Shown here one piece after another: positions 26,960 to 35,657 of a stretch of DNA of 64,000 bases. Position 1 is the first letter of the stretch, and every line of letters begins with the position of its first letter. The position numbers and the translations under genes were made by a program. The notes beneath the pieces are model-generated. The model saw nothing but the letters and a program-made list of their open reading frames with translations, had not been told where the DNA came from and made no database searches. The stretch comes from Dehalococcoidia bacterium UBA7891 (GTDB taxonomy: Bacteria > Chloroflexota > Dehalococcoidia > Lucifugimonadales > UBA826), in contig DLRJ01000062.1 in the NCBI GenBank assembly GCA_002500485.1, positions 1 to 64,000 on the forward strand, written 5' to 3'.

Positions 26960-27331
26960 ATGCTTTTTGATGATTCGGTTATTTTGGAGCAATTCATTTG
27001 GGAATCAAATGTTTCTGATAAGGATAATAATTTCAAAAATGATGTTGCTCTATATACTCAGGAAGATCCTCTCCCAACAGTAAGACGGTTAAGTCGAAAT
27101 CTGGATATACCTATTGGATCAGTAGTTAGGTACATTCTTTGTAAATGGGCTATGTCAGGAAGTGAGTCTTTGTTGGATTTGGGTCCTGATATGGTAAGAA
27201 AAATATCGGATATTTTTGAAGATGCCGAATCGGACGGAACTGATGAAGCTAGGTTGGAAGCTTACAACTCAGTCAAGGCCATTATGAGCTGGATGAAGGT
27301 ACCGCTAGATAACCCCAATTACAGGAGTTAG
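26960..27331 (+). CDS. Small helical protein with a helix-turn-helix-like segment, unknown function
   Basis: The 123-residue protein has a segment TVRRLSRNLDIPIGSVVRYILCKWAMSGSE (in pieces, about 37-66) that looks like a small helix-turn-helix or ribbon-helix unit, then an acidic helical tail ending SWMKVPLDNP. It resembles the DUF6027-type proteins of other bacteria by the RLSR...PIGSVVRYIL pattern, but I am not certain. It starts 9 bases after the phosphodiesterase gene and is almost certainly co-transcribed. It could be a regulator or an accessory protein of that enzyme. Confidence 0.6.
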   Translation: MLFDDSVILEQFIWESNVSDKDNNFKNDVALYTQEDPLPTVRRLSRNLDIPIGSVVRYILCKWAMSGSESLLDLGPDMVRKISDIFEDAESDGTDEARLEAYNSVKAIMSWMKVPLDNPNYRS

Positions 27332-27659
27332 ATTCTCAGCACCTTCTTTTTATAGGGTTCAATTAGTCCCAACTCATCAGTATTTACAAGGGCAAACGCT
27401 GATGAAGCACTTAACTAATTACAGGTAAACTCAAGGGCATAGCTGCATGTTTGCTGCACGCTAGGCCTGGCAGGTCAAAGTACGCCTACACCTTTCTTCA
27501 ACCATGGGAGAGCATTCGACCATATTTCACTGTGATCACGGGCACTAGGTCGGATGTTGTCGATCCTGATCCCTGTTTTATGGGATAGCTCTTGTCTAGG
27601 GGAGTGATAAATGGAAGGAGGCATGTACTCCAAAACATGCTCCGATTTTAACCAGATCT
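27332..27659. other. Non-coding gap between convergent genes; no recognisable feature
   Basis: The stretch has no convincing gene, RNA or terminator. A minus-strand frame of 62 codons (27475-27663, TTG start) overlaps the stop of the crotonase gene but matches nothing I know. Composition becomes more GC-rich from about 27470 onward, the same trend as in the neighbouring crotonase gene. Confidence 0.5.
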
Positions 27660-28529
27660 TCAATCACGAGGCTTGCTTCGCGGTCCGAACGGTTCCGGTA
27701 GGAATGGTTCATCCCGCGCCTTAAGGAATGCACCAAAGCTACCTTCTGCCTGCGCGCGATCAAGGTGTTCAACATCCGGACCGTCGTTCGCAGCCTCAAC
27801 AATTGTGGAGAGCGCACCATTCATATTTAGAGCAGAACGTAGACCCATTGCATCGAGTCCGTATGTGGTGATCGCCTTGTTGAATCGGATCGATTCAGAC
27901 GGCACTTTTGCAAGTCGCAATGCTAGTGCTCGAGCTTTTTCTAACAGTTGGTCATGCGGTACCACTTCGTTGATCGCTCCAATGCGCAGTGCCTCTTGCG
28001 CGTCGAAATGATCTCCTGTTAGCGCGTATCGATGCGCATTTTTCCATCCACAGAGCAGTGCAAACAAAACAGTTGTATTTGACGTCATTCGAATCTCCGG
28101 CTGACCGAAAGTCGCCTGATCCGAAGCAATCGTGATGTCGCAAGCAAGTGAGTACCAGAAGCCTCCTCCAATACACCAGCCGTTAACTGCAGCGATGATG
28201 GGCTTTGGATGCTCCATTAGATGCATGATGTGCGTAGGTCCGCCCGTGCTGAGCATCGATGAACCCCATTGCCGCTTTAAATGAGTGCTTGTTGGAAGAC
28301 GAGGTCGTTTGCTTCTGTCACCCGAGATGTCGTAGCCAGCTGAGAAAGCACGTCCACTGCCGGTAACGATAATGGATCGGATTGCTTCGTTTTCTGCAGC
28401 AATATCAAGCGCATGATGAAATTCGCGCTCGAGATTCTGAGAAATAGCATTGAGTGCGTCTGGTCGGTTCCAAGTAATAGTTAAGACTGGTCCGTCTATT
28501 TCATAAAGTATGTTCTTGAATTCGGGCAT
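27660..28529 (-). CDS. Crotonase-fold (enoyl-CoA hydratase/isomerase family) protein, GC-rich
   Basis: The 289-residue protein has TGSGRAFSAGYDISG (56-70) and GWCIGGGFWYSLACD (117-131) for the oxyanion hole. The second hydratase glutamate is present (E145 in FGQPEIRM), but the first is W125, so plain hydration is doubtful. The ATG at 28529 is used: GAGG lies 6 bases before it, while a longer frame to 28649 adds 40 residues with no family match. Base composition is clearly higher in GC than in the genes around it (about 53 percent in one 60-base sample against about 42 percent elsewhere). This may mean recent transfer. No operon partner is evident. Confidence 0.82.
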   Translation of the reverse strand: MPEFKNILYEIDGPVLTITWNRPDALNAISQNLEREFHHALDIAAENEAIRSIIVTGSGRAFSAGYDISGDRSKRPRLPTSTHLKRQWGSSMLSTGGPTHIMHLMEHPKPIIAAVNGWCIGGGFWYSLACDITIASDQATFGQPEIRMTSNTTVLFALLCGWKNAHRYALTGDHFDAQEALRIGAINEVVPHDQLLEKARALALRLAKVPSESIRFNKAITTYGLDAMGLRSALNMNGALSTIVEAANDGPDVEHLDRAQAEGSFGAFLKARDEPFLPEPFGPRSKPRD

Positions 28530-28776
28530 TGGTACCTCGTTACATCGCGTACGATTCAAATTTTTTGTTTTCAGGCGGCCATTGTACTGTGCGATTGCTG
28601 CCTCTGGGCGAAGAATAAATCGTCCAAACCCCCTAATAAATAGGTACATAATTAGGGAATTGGCAGAGTTATAGCCTATTTAGCCAATGTTCCAAATGCT
28701 ACGCTATTACTGGGGTTTAGAGGAATGGGAACCTTCTTTAAACTTTGTACCCACCCTCACCATTATTAGGGCCTGT

Positions 28777-29361
28777 TTAACTTATTCCTAGTTCCGATCT
28801 CAAATCAGATATCGTTTGCCCTCTGTTCCTTGATACCCTTCTTTCTCGCATTCCTATAGGAAGATTTTCAACTTCAGCCGGAACTTTAATGGCTACAAAG
28901 ACCGGGCCATCTTGGTTCATAATTTCGTCTAGGCTGGTGGAGAGTTCCTCTAGGTCGTCGAAATTATATGTGGCAGCGTAGCCTGATCCAGCAGCTATTA
29001 CTGAATAGTCGATATCTTCGGAGTTAGGCACCGGTTGACCACCAGTAGTGGCGTAACATCCATTGTCCAAAAGGAAATGAACAAAATTCGCAGGTTTTTT
29101 ACCGGCTATTGAGGCTAAAACACCGAGGTTCATTAGCAATGCTCCTTCGGTATCAAAATGAACCACCTTTTCGTTTGGAAGGCCCAAGGCCAAACCAAAT
29201 ATCGCTGCGGTGGACTGGCCCATGGCCCCACCCAGAGAGATGTCCCTATTTTGGTTGGTCGTTACATCGGCCCAATGTTTTCCAGACGTACCCTGGACCG
29301 ACACAATTGCATTGCCCCTGTGTTCTTGAAATGCTTCAAATACTTCTTTTGATTCGATCAT
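28777..29361 (-). CDS. TPP-dependent decarboxylase, C-terminal (pyrophosphate-binding) subunit; sulfopyruvate decarboxylase beta-like
   Basis: The 195-residue subunit has the TPP-binding motif of GGAMGQS, FDTEGALLMNLG and the paired DNGCYATTGGQP, which together match GDG...NN-type TPP sites. It is the C-terminal half of a pyruvate-decarboxylase-like enzyme, encoded apart from the N-terminal half (29390-29908). Sulfopyruvate decarboxylase (ComDE) and some phosphonopyruvate-decarboxylase relatives are split this way. GGAG lies 6 bases before the ATG at 29361; the longer frame to 29421 is less likely. The substrate is inferred only from the subunit split. Confidence 0.75.
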   Translation of the reverse strand: MIESKEVFEAFQEHRGNAIVSVQGTSGKHWADVTTNQNRDISLGGAMGQSTAAIFGLALGLPNEKVVHFDTEGALLMNLGVLASIAGKKPANFVHFLLDNGCYATTGGQPVPNSEDIDYSVIAAGSGYAATYNFDDLEELSTSLDEIMNQDGPVFVAIKVPAEVENLPIGMRERRVSRNRGQTISDLRSELGIS

Positions 29362-29389
29362 TTTATACTCCTGACGATTTAAAACCCGA

Positions 29390-29908
29390 TTATCTATTAA
29401 ACCCGTGATATTCATCTCCAATTAGTACGACCACTGGTCTTTTTGTCTTAACAGCTTCGTTATAGGCATCAGTTATTCGAGCTCCATCGTCGTCAGTTTC
29501 AACCAAATAATAATTTAGGTGGAAAGCGTTGAGAAATGGTTCTGTATAAACGGCAGCTGAGTCTGGCGTGTGTCCTTTCCGAGTCCACCCACGATACCCA
29601 ACAACCATTAGAAGAGGAAAACCGGCATCCAACGCCATTCCCCTGATCGAATCTCCAGATTCCATCATGCCTGTATTTTGGATAAGAACCACCGGTACCT
29701 TGCCTGCAACATTGAGTCCCAAGGCGACAGCCATTGATTCTCCTTCTCTGGATACAGGTACTACATCCAACCAATCTTCTTTTTCCATTAATTCATATAA
29801 ATAATTTGTTTCACTATCAGGGATCGTAATGATATGCGTAACACCGATACTCTTGAACTCCGCTACGAGAGTCTCAGGTCGTAGTATCTGTAACTGTTGT
29901 TCCACCAT
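29390..29908 (-). CDS. TPP-dependent decarboxylase, N-terminal subunit; sulfopyruvate decarboxylase alpha-like
   Basis: The 172-residue subunit has SIGVTHIITIPDSETN, VPVSREGESMAVALGLNVAGK (with the catalytic Glu of the PYR domain in REGE), and VLIQNTGMMESGDSIRG. This is the pyrimidine-binding half; it needs the beta subunit encoded 28 bases downstream. The pair would decarboxylate a 3-sulfo- or 3-phosphono-type pyruvate, or a simpler 2-oxo acid. A GGAGG lies 10 bases before the ATG. No cluster of coenzyme M genes or phosphonate genes is nearby, so the physiological route is open. Confidence 0.78.
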   Translation of the reverse strand: MVEQQLQILRPETLVAEFKSIGVTHIITIPDSETNYLYELMEKEDWLDVVPVSREGESMAVALGLNVAGKVPVVLIQNTGMMESGDSIRGMALDAGFPLLMVVGYRGWTRKGHTPDSAAVYTEPFLNAFHLNYYLVETDDDGARITDAYNEAVKTKRPVVVLIGDEYHGFNR

Positions 29909-30054
29909 GGCCTCTATACCTCCATTTTGTGTTATTAGCCTCTTTTATCGAGCGATAGTATAACTGACTAAAACTAACATGTCTTCTCACAATGTATATT
30001 TATTTGAGTTATTATTTACGCGGTTTTTTTTATTAATTCAATTAAGAGGTACAT

Positions 30055-30909
30055 ATGTTTTACGATACTCATTCATATAGAGAACCCTTGGAGCCAATGA
30101 GGGATGACAGGACACACGCTTTGGTAAATATTCTTCCCAGAGAATCTAAGCGCCTTATTGCTAAAGGGGTCTTGGCAATGCCCGAAGTGGAGAGAGTTCT
30201 AAAACAAGGATGGTTTGTAATCTCCAGGGGTATAACACCTTCATATATATTGGAGGAGTTGACAGGTCAGGAATTTGATACCGCCAATTGTACCGCTGGG
30301 ATTATTACTGAAGGCCGAATGGCGAGTGTTTTGGAAGAAGACCGGCTCGGACCGTGGGTTTTCAAAGATGGCCAACTAGATGAAACACCCGCTCCTCAAG
30401 CATTAAGCGAATTTACTGCATATGACGTGTCAATAAAAGGTGCCAATGCCGTTGATTCCGAGGGGAATATAGGCGTTTTTGCTGCCGACAAGGCCGGTGG
30501 TACTGTGGGGGGTATTTGGCCAACTCTCACCGCCAGGGGTGCCCATTGGGTGGCGCCTGTTAGTTTGGAAAGGTTGATACCATCGGTGATCGAGGCTGCC
30601 AAACACTGTGGAAATCATTTATGGGATTATACGATGGGGCAATCGGCTGGGTTTATGCCTGTTGTGAACGCTCAGGTGATCACGGAAATACAAGCTTTGG
30701 AGTTATTGACCGGAGTGACTGCTACTCATGTTGGTTCTGGTGGCGTTGCAGGTTCTGAAGGTGCAGTCATGTTGGCTCTAGAAGGTGACCACGATACCGT
30801 TTTAAAGGCTTTTGAATTAGTGGAATCTATAAAAGGCGAACCCCAATTTGATTCTCCTCGGTTGGTACCATATGTTCGTGAGCCAGAGGCAACCCCGCCT
30901 GCAAGGTAG
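30055..30909 (+). CDS. Conserved protein of unknown function
   Basis: I do not recognise this 284-residue protein. It is probably cytoplasmic, without signal peptide or membrane segments. Visible stretches include LPRESKRLIAKGVLAMPEVE, an ISRGITPSYILEEL strand-helix, KGANAVDSEGNIGVF, a glycine-rich AGGTVGGIWP and HVGSGGVAGSEGAVMLALEG. The glycine-rich turns suggest a nucleotide- or CoA-type binding site, which is a guess. AGAGGT lies 5 bases before the ATG. It is divergent from the split TPP decarboxylase across a 146-base gap, so the two could share control. Confidence 0.65.
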   Translation: MFYDTHSYREPLEPMRDDRTHALVNILPRESKRLIAKGVLAMPEVERVLKQGWFVISRGITPSYILEELTGQEFDTANCTAGIITEGRMASVLEEDRLGPWVFKDGQLDETPAPQALSEFTAYDVSIKGANAVDSEGNIGVFAADKAGGTVGGIWPTLTARGAHWVAPVSLERLIPSVIEAAKHCGNHLWDYTMGQSAGFMPVVNAQVITEIQALELLTGVTATHVGSGGVAGSEGAVMLALEGDHDTVLKAFELVESIKGEPQFDSPRLVPYVREPEATPPAR

Positions 30910-31039
30910 TTTAAATATACTTGACCCAATCGGCGCTTTATTACATTATTTAAATTCATGAATTCCGATTAACTTACCACCAATATTTCTGAGTTTGGAT
31001 ATATTGGGTTTGTAATTGTCGGGATCTGAATTGGAGTCT

Positions 31040-32323
31040 ATGAAATTAACTGAATCGCCTACCTTATTTTCACCGTTTAAATGGCGCCACGCTGTCTTTT
31101 ATGGGTGGTGGTTGGTTGTTATAACCATTTTTTTGAATGCTGCGACAGGGTCCCCTGTTTTTGGTGGAGTGGGTGTATGGATCGATGCTTTGGAACAGCA
31201 TTTCGGCTGGAGTAGGGCGGAGCTTTCTTTGGCATTTTCCTTTGGTCAGCTAGAAAGTGGCCTGGCTGGCCCAGTGGTAGGAATTCTAGTTGACCGCTAT
31301 GGTCCTAAAAAGATTGTGTTCTCTGGTGTGACAATTATTGGTTTGGGATTCCTCATATTCAGTCAAACCAATAACCTTTGGACGTTTTATTGTGCATATA
31401 TTGTCATCATGTTAGGAGCCTCAGCTGGAGGCTGGCTACCGATGATGTCTGTTATCAACAACTGGTTTGATAAGAAAAGAACAATGGCAATGGGACTAGG
31501 CGGTATTGGTTTTTCAGTGGGCAGCTTTTTTTTGGTACCACTATTGGCTTGGCTGGTTCAGCCAGAGGGTGTTGGCTGGAGAACTACTTCATTGTCTTTG
31601 GGGATATTTTTCATTCTCATAGCCTTTCCCATTAGTAGGCTTATACGAAATTCTCCTGAGGAATTAGGCGAAATTCCAGACGGAAGGGTTTTTGAGGTAA
31701 AAGATTCAGATAGAAGTGTAACTACAAGAATCGACAATGACTTTCCTATGATGACGATTATAAAGATGCCGGTGTTTTGGGTTTTGGCAATTTGTAATGG
31801 CACATCTGCGATGCTTATTGGAACGATGACTGTACATCTGATTTTGGCATTAAAGGATCAGGGAATATCAGTTCAAACCGGAGCCTGGATATGGGGAGCC
31901 ACTATGCTTTTTTCTGGAGCGGCCCAAGTTCTCGGAGGCTATCTAGGGGATAGAGTTCCTAAGAACTTATCTCTTTGTGTTTTTGGGATAATACAGGCGC
32001 TTGGTGTCATATATGCAACATTTATTACTAGTGTATACATGGCTTCTATATTTGTTTTTATATATGGATTAGGTTTTGGAGCCAGAATTCCACTTGGAAC
32101 AGCGATAAGGGGAGAATATTTCGGACGAAAAGCATTTGGGAGAGTTTTAGGCGTGTCCATGCTACCGATGATGACATTGATGATGATAGGGCCATGGGTG
32201 GCAGGATTTATGTTTGATCACTACGGCAGCTACGATCGGGCTTTTTATATTCTAGCCTCGGTAGCGTTAGTTGGTAGTGTGGGCTTCCTTTTTTGCAAAA
32301 ATCCCAATCAAAGTAGATCCTGA
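31040..32323 (+). CDS. MFS transporter, oxalate/formate or monocarboxylate antiporter-like
   Basis: The protein has about 12 membrane helices. VFYGWWLVVITIF at the start and the loop GILVDRYGPKKIVF (first signature), then NNWFDKKRTMAMGLG, resemble the OFA and MCT groups that move oxalate, formate, pyruvate or other monocarboxylates. A polar central loop (about 205-235) separates the two halves. The ATG at 31040 with GGAG 3 bases before it is one option; a TTG at 31016 gives 8 more residues, and neither is decisive. It is encoded 130 bases after the unknown protein and ends 10 bases from the convergent glnS. Confidence 0.75.
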   Translation: MKLTESPTLFSPFKWRHAVFYGWWLVVITIFLNAATGSPVFGGVGVWIDALEQHFGWSRAELSLAFSFGQLESGLAGPVVGILVDRYGPKKIVFSGVTIIGLGFLIFSQTNNLWTFYCAYIVIMLGASAGGWLPMMSVINNWFDKKRTMAMGLGGIGFSVGSFFLVPLLAWLVQPEGVGWRTTSLSLGIFFILIAFPISRLIRNSPEELGEIPDGRVFEVKDSDRSVTTRIDNDFPMMTIIKMPVFWVLAICNGTSAMLIGTMTVHLILALKDQGISVQTGAWIWGATMLFSGAAQVLGGYLGDRVPKNLSLCVFGIIQALGVIYATFITSVYMASIFVFIYGLGFGARIPLGTAIRGEYFGRKAFGRVLGVSMLPMMTLMMIGPWVAGFMFDHYGSYDRAFYILASVALVGSVGFLFCKNPNQSRS

Positions 32324-32333
32324 TGTCCTGTAT

Positions 32334-34016
32334 CTAATTACTTGACTGGGTTTTGGCCCAACTATCCCTAAGGGAAACTGTTCTGTTGAACACAAGGTTG
32401 CCTTCGTTTTTGGAATCCTCAGAATCCAAGCAAAAATAACCCAGTCTTTCGAATTGCATTGGGTTTCCCGGGGTTGATTCTTTAAGGCTTGGCTCCACTT
32501 TCGCAGACCGAATAATTTCGAGAGAATTTGGATTCAGAACCGTTTCCAAATTTTCCCCATCCGATATATCTGGCTCCGAGTCTAGGCAAAGTCTTTCGTA
32601 AAGTCGCACCTCAGCGTTAATCGAATGATTTGCACTAACCCAGTGTATGGTTGATTTAACTTTTCTTCCATCTGGTGCATTTCCACCCCGTGTTTCTGGG
32701 TCATAAGTGCATCTTAGTTCTAAAACCTCGTCGGTTATAGGATCTTTAATAATTTCAGTACAGGTGATTAAGTAACCGTATCGAAGCCTAACTTCTCTTC
32801 CTAAAGTTAATCGAAAGAATTTTTTAGGAGGGTTTTCCATAAAATCGTCTTGCTCGATGAACAGTTCTTTTGAAAATGGTATTTTTCTTGTCCCACTGTC
32901 ACGATCTTGAGGATTATTGGCAGCTTCAAGGTACTCGACCTGATCTTCAGGGTAGTTTTCTATTACTAATTTGATAGGCCGTAAAACCGCGAGTGCTCTA
33001 TTTGATTTTTTATTTAAGTCTTCTCTTAAACAATGTTCTAAGAGTTCTATTTCTGCCGTATTCCATCTTCTAGTTATACTCACCCTACGGCAAAATTCCC
33101 TTATGGAATCTGCTGTGTAGCCGAGTCGTCTCATACCAGATATTGTGGGCATTCGGGGGTCATTCCACCCGCTAACCAATTTGTTTTCCACCAGTTTAGT
33201 TAAATTCCGCTTACTTAGTATGGTGTGGCTCAGGAAAATTTTTCCAAACTCAATTTGTCTAGATTTGAATACTTTAAGCTCATCTATGAACCATTCGTAC
33301 AGAGGCCTGTGATCTTCATACTCCATGGTACATAAGGAATGAGTAACCTCTTCAATTGAGTCTGACAGACCGTGTGCAAAATCGTACATAGGATATATGG
33401 GCCATTCATTACCAGTTCTATGGTGAGGTGTATCTAAGATTCGATACATTACCGGGTCTCGCATATTTAGATTGGGGGAGGCCATGTCTATTTTTGCTCT
33501 CAAGACATGTGAACCAGGCCGGTGAATCCCGTTACGCATTTCCTCTAACAACTTTGTATTCTCTTGAGGGTTTCTGTCCCGGTATGGGCTATCTGCCCCG
33601 GGCTCAGTGAGTGTTCCTCTATTTGCTCTAATTTCATCTTGGGTTTGGCTATCAACATAGGCTTTACCCTGATTTATGAGAGTCATTGCAAATCCATAAA
33701 GTTTTTGAAAATAATCTGAAGCAAAATATTCACGCTCGTCCCAATCAAACCCTAACCACTGAATATCCTTTTTGATAGCTTCGACAAATTCGGTATTTTC
33801 TTTTGATGGGTTAGTGTCATCAAATCTGAGATTGCACTTTGCGGATTCATTTTCTTTTGCTATTCCAAAATTAAGGCAAATGGATGCGGCATGCCCTATG
33901 TGTAGGTACCCGTTTGGTTCAGGAGGAAATCGGGTTGTGATAAATTGGTGTTTGCCTGAGGCCAAATCTTCTTTGACAATGTCTCTAATGAAATCTTGAT
34001 TTGTATTTTCATCCAC
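32334..34016 (-). CDS. glnS: Glutamine-tRNA ligase GlnS
   Basis: The 560-residue protein has the class I synthetase motifs: TRFPPEPNGYLHIGHA (HIGH at 39-42) and ILSKR (266-270, the KMSKS equivalent), with LRFDDTNP and the C-terminal beta-barrel domains that read the anticodon (PFSKELFIEQDDF, GREVRLRYGYLI). Full length agrees with bacterial GlnRS (about 550). It charges tRNA-Gln with glutamine. It is the third gene of a probable operon with orn and an aldo/keto reductase on the minus strand. Confidence 0.95.
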   Translation of the reverse strand: MDENTNQDFIRDIVKEDLASGKHQFITTRFPPEPNGYLHIGHAASICLNFGIAKENESAKCNLRFDDTNPSKENTEFVEAIKKDIQWLGFDWDEREYFASDYFQKLYGFAMTLINQGKAYVDSQTQDEIRANRGTLTEPGADSPYRDRNPQENTKLLEEMRNGIHRPGSHVLRAKIDMASPNLNMRDPVMYRILDTPHHRTGNEWPIYPMYDFAHGLSDSIEEVTHSLCTMEYEDHRPLYEWFIDELKVFKSRQIEFGKIFLSHTILSKRNLTKLVENKLVSGWNDPRMPTISGMRRLGYTADSIREFCRRVSITRRWNTAEIELLEHCLREDLNKKSNRALAVLRPIKLVIENYPEDQVEYLEAANNPQDRDSGTRKIPFSKELFIEQDDFMENPPKKFFRLTLGREVRLRYGYLITCTEIIKDPITDEVLELRCTYDPETRGGNAPDGRKVKSTIHWVSANHSINAEVRLYERLCLDSEPDISDGENLETVLNPNSLEIIRSAKVEPSLKESTPGNPMQFERLGYFCLDSEDSKNEGNLVFNRTVSLRDSWAKTQSSN

Positions 34017-34068
34017 TATATTAGATGTCCTGTCTTCCTAATTTTTTAATTTATTAGCAGCATGTATA

Positions 34069-35016
34069 TTATGCGTATTGGATGATGTGGCTTAAAGTGG
34101 TTTTAAGTCGATCCGTGTGATGTTGCGGTAAATATGGTTGTTCAAGACATTCTACATTTGCCATTAAATGTTCAATTGAGGCTGTCCCTGTCAATACCGT
34201 TGAAACTGTTGTTGGTTCGGCAGCAAATTTGTAACCGGCCTCTATCACGGATTTCACATTTCCCTCAACCAACCATCCAAACGGATCATGGGCAGGAAGA
34301 GAGTCCTTATCTATTAACCCCGAATATTTCCACTCAGCGATCAATTGCTCTAAAAGAATAGGATCAGGCAGTTTTATTCTGACCGCAGCCATGTTAATTA
34401 CTCCAATATTGTGAGTTCGGGCCAAAGGCAATATGTTTTCACCTGCAGATTGGTTCAAGATCCCATATTTAAGCATAACGATATCCCACAATTCCGGATG
34501 TTTCGATAAACCTAATTTGATACCCTCTTGTGCGGGATCTTCAGAAAAGCGGCTACTAAAACCGATACTTCTAATTTTTCCTTCAGATTTTAATCTTTCC
34601 ATGGTTGGATAAAGTGTTTCAATGATTAGGTCATATTCTTGAGGCATAATACCGTGGAAAAGCATTATATCTATATAGTCCGTTTGAAGCCTATCTAGGC
34701 TTTTTTCTACGGATTTGATTAATTTGGTAGGGTCATCAATGGTGTTGTTCAGTTCATCTCTGGCTGGCCATTTGGTACACAAAATAAATGAATCACGAGG
34801 TTTGTCTGACAAACATTTTCCTAATATAGATTCTGAATTACCATAATGGGTAGCAGTGTCGAAAATATTGATGCCGGTATCAAGCGCTGCTTCCACCAGT
34901 TTTTTTTGATCATATATCGAATGCCCGATTGTTTGACCGAGTTGTCTCGCACCACCTGTACCCAGGCTCAATAATGAAACTTCCAATCCGGTTTTTCCAA
35001 GTATTCTTTTTATCAA
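34069..35016 (-). CDS. Aldo/keto reductase
   Basis: The AKR catalytic tetrad is visible: Asp in NIFDTATHYG, Tyr in the same block, Lys in LCTKWP and His in IMLFHGI. The start LGKTGLEVSLLSLGTGG is typical of AKR families that reduce aldehydes or sugars with NADPH. I set the start at TTG 35016, where AAGGAG lies 10 bases upstream; an in-frame TTG at 35040 overlaps the orn stop and would place this Shine-Dalgarno sequence inside the gene. The substrate is unknown. It is the middle gene of orn-AKR-glnS. Confidence 0.8.
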   Translation of the reverse strand: MIKRILGKTGLEVSLLSLGTGGARQLGQTIGHSIYDQKKLVEAALDTGINIFDTATHYGNSESILGKCLSDKPRDSFILCTKWPARDELNNTIDDPTKLIKSVEKSLDRLQTDYIDIMLFHGIMPQEYDLIIETLYPTMERLKSEGKIRSIGFSSRFSEDPAQEGIKLGLSKHPELWDIVMLKYGILNQSAGENILPLARTHNIGVINMAAVRIKLPDPILLEQLIAEWKYSGLIDKDSLPAHDPFGWLVEGNVKSVIEAGYKFAAEPTTVSTVLTGTASIEHLMANVECLEQPYLPQHHTDRLKTTLSHIIQYA

Positions 35017-35036
35017 ATTTTTGAATCTCCTTAGAC

Positions 35037-35591
35037 TCAAATCTCAATATTGAAAAACGTCTTTCTGTACCATCTCAATTCTTCAATGCTTTCTCGAATA
35101 TCCTCTAATGCAAGATGTTTGCCTTCTTTTTCAGGCAGATTCGTCTTTGGATACCACCTTCTTGCTAGTTCTTTTATGGTTGATACGTCAACCATCCTGT
35201 AATGCAAAAAAATGTCGAGCTGTGGCATTTCCCTTCTTATAAATCTCCGATCTGTACCGATAGAATTGCCGCAAATCGGAGACATACCAACGGACACCCA
35301 TTCCTTTAAAAATGCGAGAGTTTGATTTTCCGCCTCAGATACCGTCACTGTTGATTCCCTAACCCGTTTAAGTAGTCCTGATTTTTGGTGCTGCTCTTTT
35401 GACCAATCATTGATGTTCTGCATCTCGGATATAGTTCGATTTATAGCTAAAGATGGGCCTTCTGCTAGCTCTTTCAGATTCCCATCAGTCACGATAGATG
35501 CAATTTCTATAATTAAGTGGTCATCCTCCAGACCAGTCATTTCAAGATCTATCCAGACTAAATTATTGTCCTTGTCCAATTTTGATACCAT
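35037..35591 (-). CDS. orn: Oligoribonuclease Orn
   Basis: The 184-residue protein carries the DEDDh exonuclease motifs: LVWIDLEMTGLEDD (first Asp-Glu pair), NSIGTDRRFIRREMP (second acidic site), and the final His/Asp region in ALEDIRESIEELRWYR. It degrades short RNA to mononucleotides and is essential in many bacteria. The ATG at 35591 follows AAGGTG; a TTG at 35612 adds 7 residues without a good ribosome-binding site. Length matches the family (about 180). Confidence 0.93.
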   Translation of the reverse strand: MVSKLDKDNNLVWIDLEMTGLEDDHLIIEIASIVTDGNLKELAEGPSLAINRTISEMQNINDWSKEQHQKSGLLKRVRESTVTVSEAENQTLAFLKEWVSVGMSPICGNSIGTDRRFIRREMPQLDIFLHYRMVDVSTIKELARRWYPKTNLPEKEGKHLALEDIRESIEELRWYRKTFFNIEI

Positions 35592-35657
35592 TAATGCACC
35601 TTCGGCGTACAAATTTTGTTCTTTAATATATAGGTTGTACGGAGTAATTTTATACTC

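Noticed and set aside
27475..27663. A 62-codon minus-strand frame overlapping the end of the crotonase gene
   Set aside because: It starts with TTG, has no ribosome-binding site outside the upstream gene and matches no family I know. It may be chance or a remnant.
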